NCBI GenBank assembly: GCA_015680685.1
Contig: MNCI01002657.1
Coordinates: 600,222-630,162, forward strand
DNA from: Gnetum montanum
Taxonomy: Eukaryota > Streptophyta > Gnetopsida > Gnetales > Gnetaceae
Direction: 5' to 3'
DNA length: 29,941 nucleotides
Below are positions 29,630 to 29,941 of the stretch, one piece after another (position 1 is the first letter of the stretch; the number at the start of each line of letters is the position of its first letter). Made by a program: the position numbers and the translations under genes. The notes below the pieces were generated by a model that saw only the letters and a list, made by a program, of their open reading frames with translations, was not told where the DNA came from and did not search any database.

Positions 29630-29941
29630 TGATGAGTCATGTTAAGTTGGTTGCATCGATGAGGCCTTGTCAACATAGCCTCATTGACTGGGCCTCGTCG
29701 ATGAGGCCCAGGCAATGCTTCTTACCATGCATTGACAAGGCCCCATCAACGTAGTATCAGTTTCTTGATTTTTAGCTATAAATATGTGCTTGTAGCCACA
29801 TTTATTATAGAAGTAGATTGTAGTTGTAGTGGAGCTTTTACATTTTTTTCATTTTAAAATTACAATTTTTCTCCTGAGTGCCCACAACAAGAGTCGTTAA
29901 GTGTATGGATCTTTATTTGAGCATTGTTGTACCTAAGCACG
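29630..29941 (+). repeat. Copy B 3' LTR, cut by window edge
   Basis: The LTR begins TGATGAGTCATG at 29630 as in copy A. U3 contains repeated ATCGATGAGGCC-like words (29654-29745), and CTATAAATATG near 29777 is the likely TATA box. The last bases, ATTTGAGCATTGTTGTACCTAAGCAC, match copy A's LTR on the opposite strand (10237-10270), so about half of the LTR is expected beyond the window. Confidence 0.83.

Larger units (their letters stand above)
13840..29941 (+). mobile_element. Ty3/gypsy copy B with extra ORF (5' truncated, interrupted by L1)
   Basis: The plus strand shows the gypsy order gag tail, protease, RT, RNase H, integrase, then a 2.2-kb spacer, a 950-codon extra ORF, a polypurine tract and the 3' LTR, which continues past 29941. 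A 6050-bp L1 interrupts it at 15631-21680. No 5' LTR or N-terminal gag is visible, so it is 5' truncated. Lack of a chromodomain after integrase and the tRNA-Asp primer site of sister copy A suggest the non-chromovirus (Athila/Tat-like) side of the family; this lineage call is inference. All coding parts carry stops. Confidence 0.85.

Overview
The window looks like nuclear DNA of a land plant with a large, transposon-filled genome. A gymnosperm is my best guess, from the depth of nested, heavily decayed retroelements; the sequence cannot prove it. I see no intact cellular gene, no bacterial-type gene and no CRISPR array. Two single N bases (4387 and 4518) mark scaffold joins. Almost everything recognisable is retrotransposon sequence in several nested layers, plus one fragment of a real plant gene (RNA polymerase I second-largest subunit).

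Layout. 1-2540: GC-rich L1-type LINE on the minus strand (ORF1 with a DUF4283-like domain, then an endonuclease running off the left edge). 2541-4110: AT-rich, nothing recognised. 4120-4386 and 10514-11165: two halves of one RTE-like LINE on the plus strand, split by Ty3/gypsy copy A (minus strand, about 4519-10513). Copy A has LTRs starting with TGATGAGT and ending in ACTCATCA, a decayed tRNA-Asp primer site, a polypurine tract and gag, but no protease core, reverse transcriptase, RNase H or integrase. 4249-4517: a perfect 130-bp inverted repeat between the two Ns, probably an assembly artefact that also hides the end of copy A's 3' LTR. 11191-11476: C-terminal fragment of NRPA2/RPA2. 11553-11625: tRNA-like SINE head. 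12541-12929: unidentified exon-like debris.

13840-29941: Ty3/gypsy copy B of the same broad family, plus strand, with gag tail, protease, RT, RNase H and integrase, a 2.2-kb spacer, a 950-codon extra reading frame (26551-29400), a polypurine tract and the start of the 3' LTR, which continues past the window. Its pol is interrupted by a full-length 6.05-kb L1 (15631-21680, minus strand) flanked by a 17-bp target-site duplication. When the insert is removed, the gypsy reading frame joins exactly.

Relations. Copies A and B share gag, the protease-RT linker, the spacer and the 3' terminal sequence, so A is best read as an internally deleted, pol-less relative of B. The most interesting item is copy B's extra ORF. 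It has a coiled-coil-rich C-terminal half, lies between integrase and the 3' LTR, carries about 45 in-frame stops but no frameshift that I could find, and is preceded by an LTR-like TATA module. Nearly all stops and lost catalytic residues fit C-to-T or G-to-A transitions, the expected mark of deaminated methylcytosine in long-silenced DNA.
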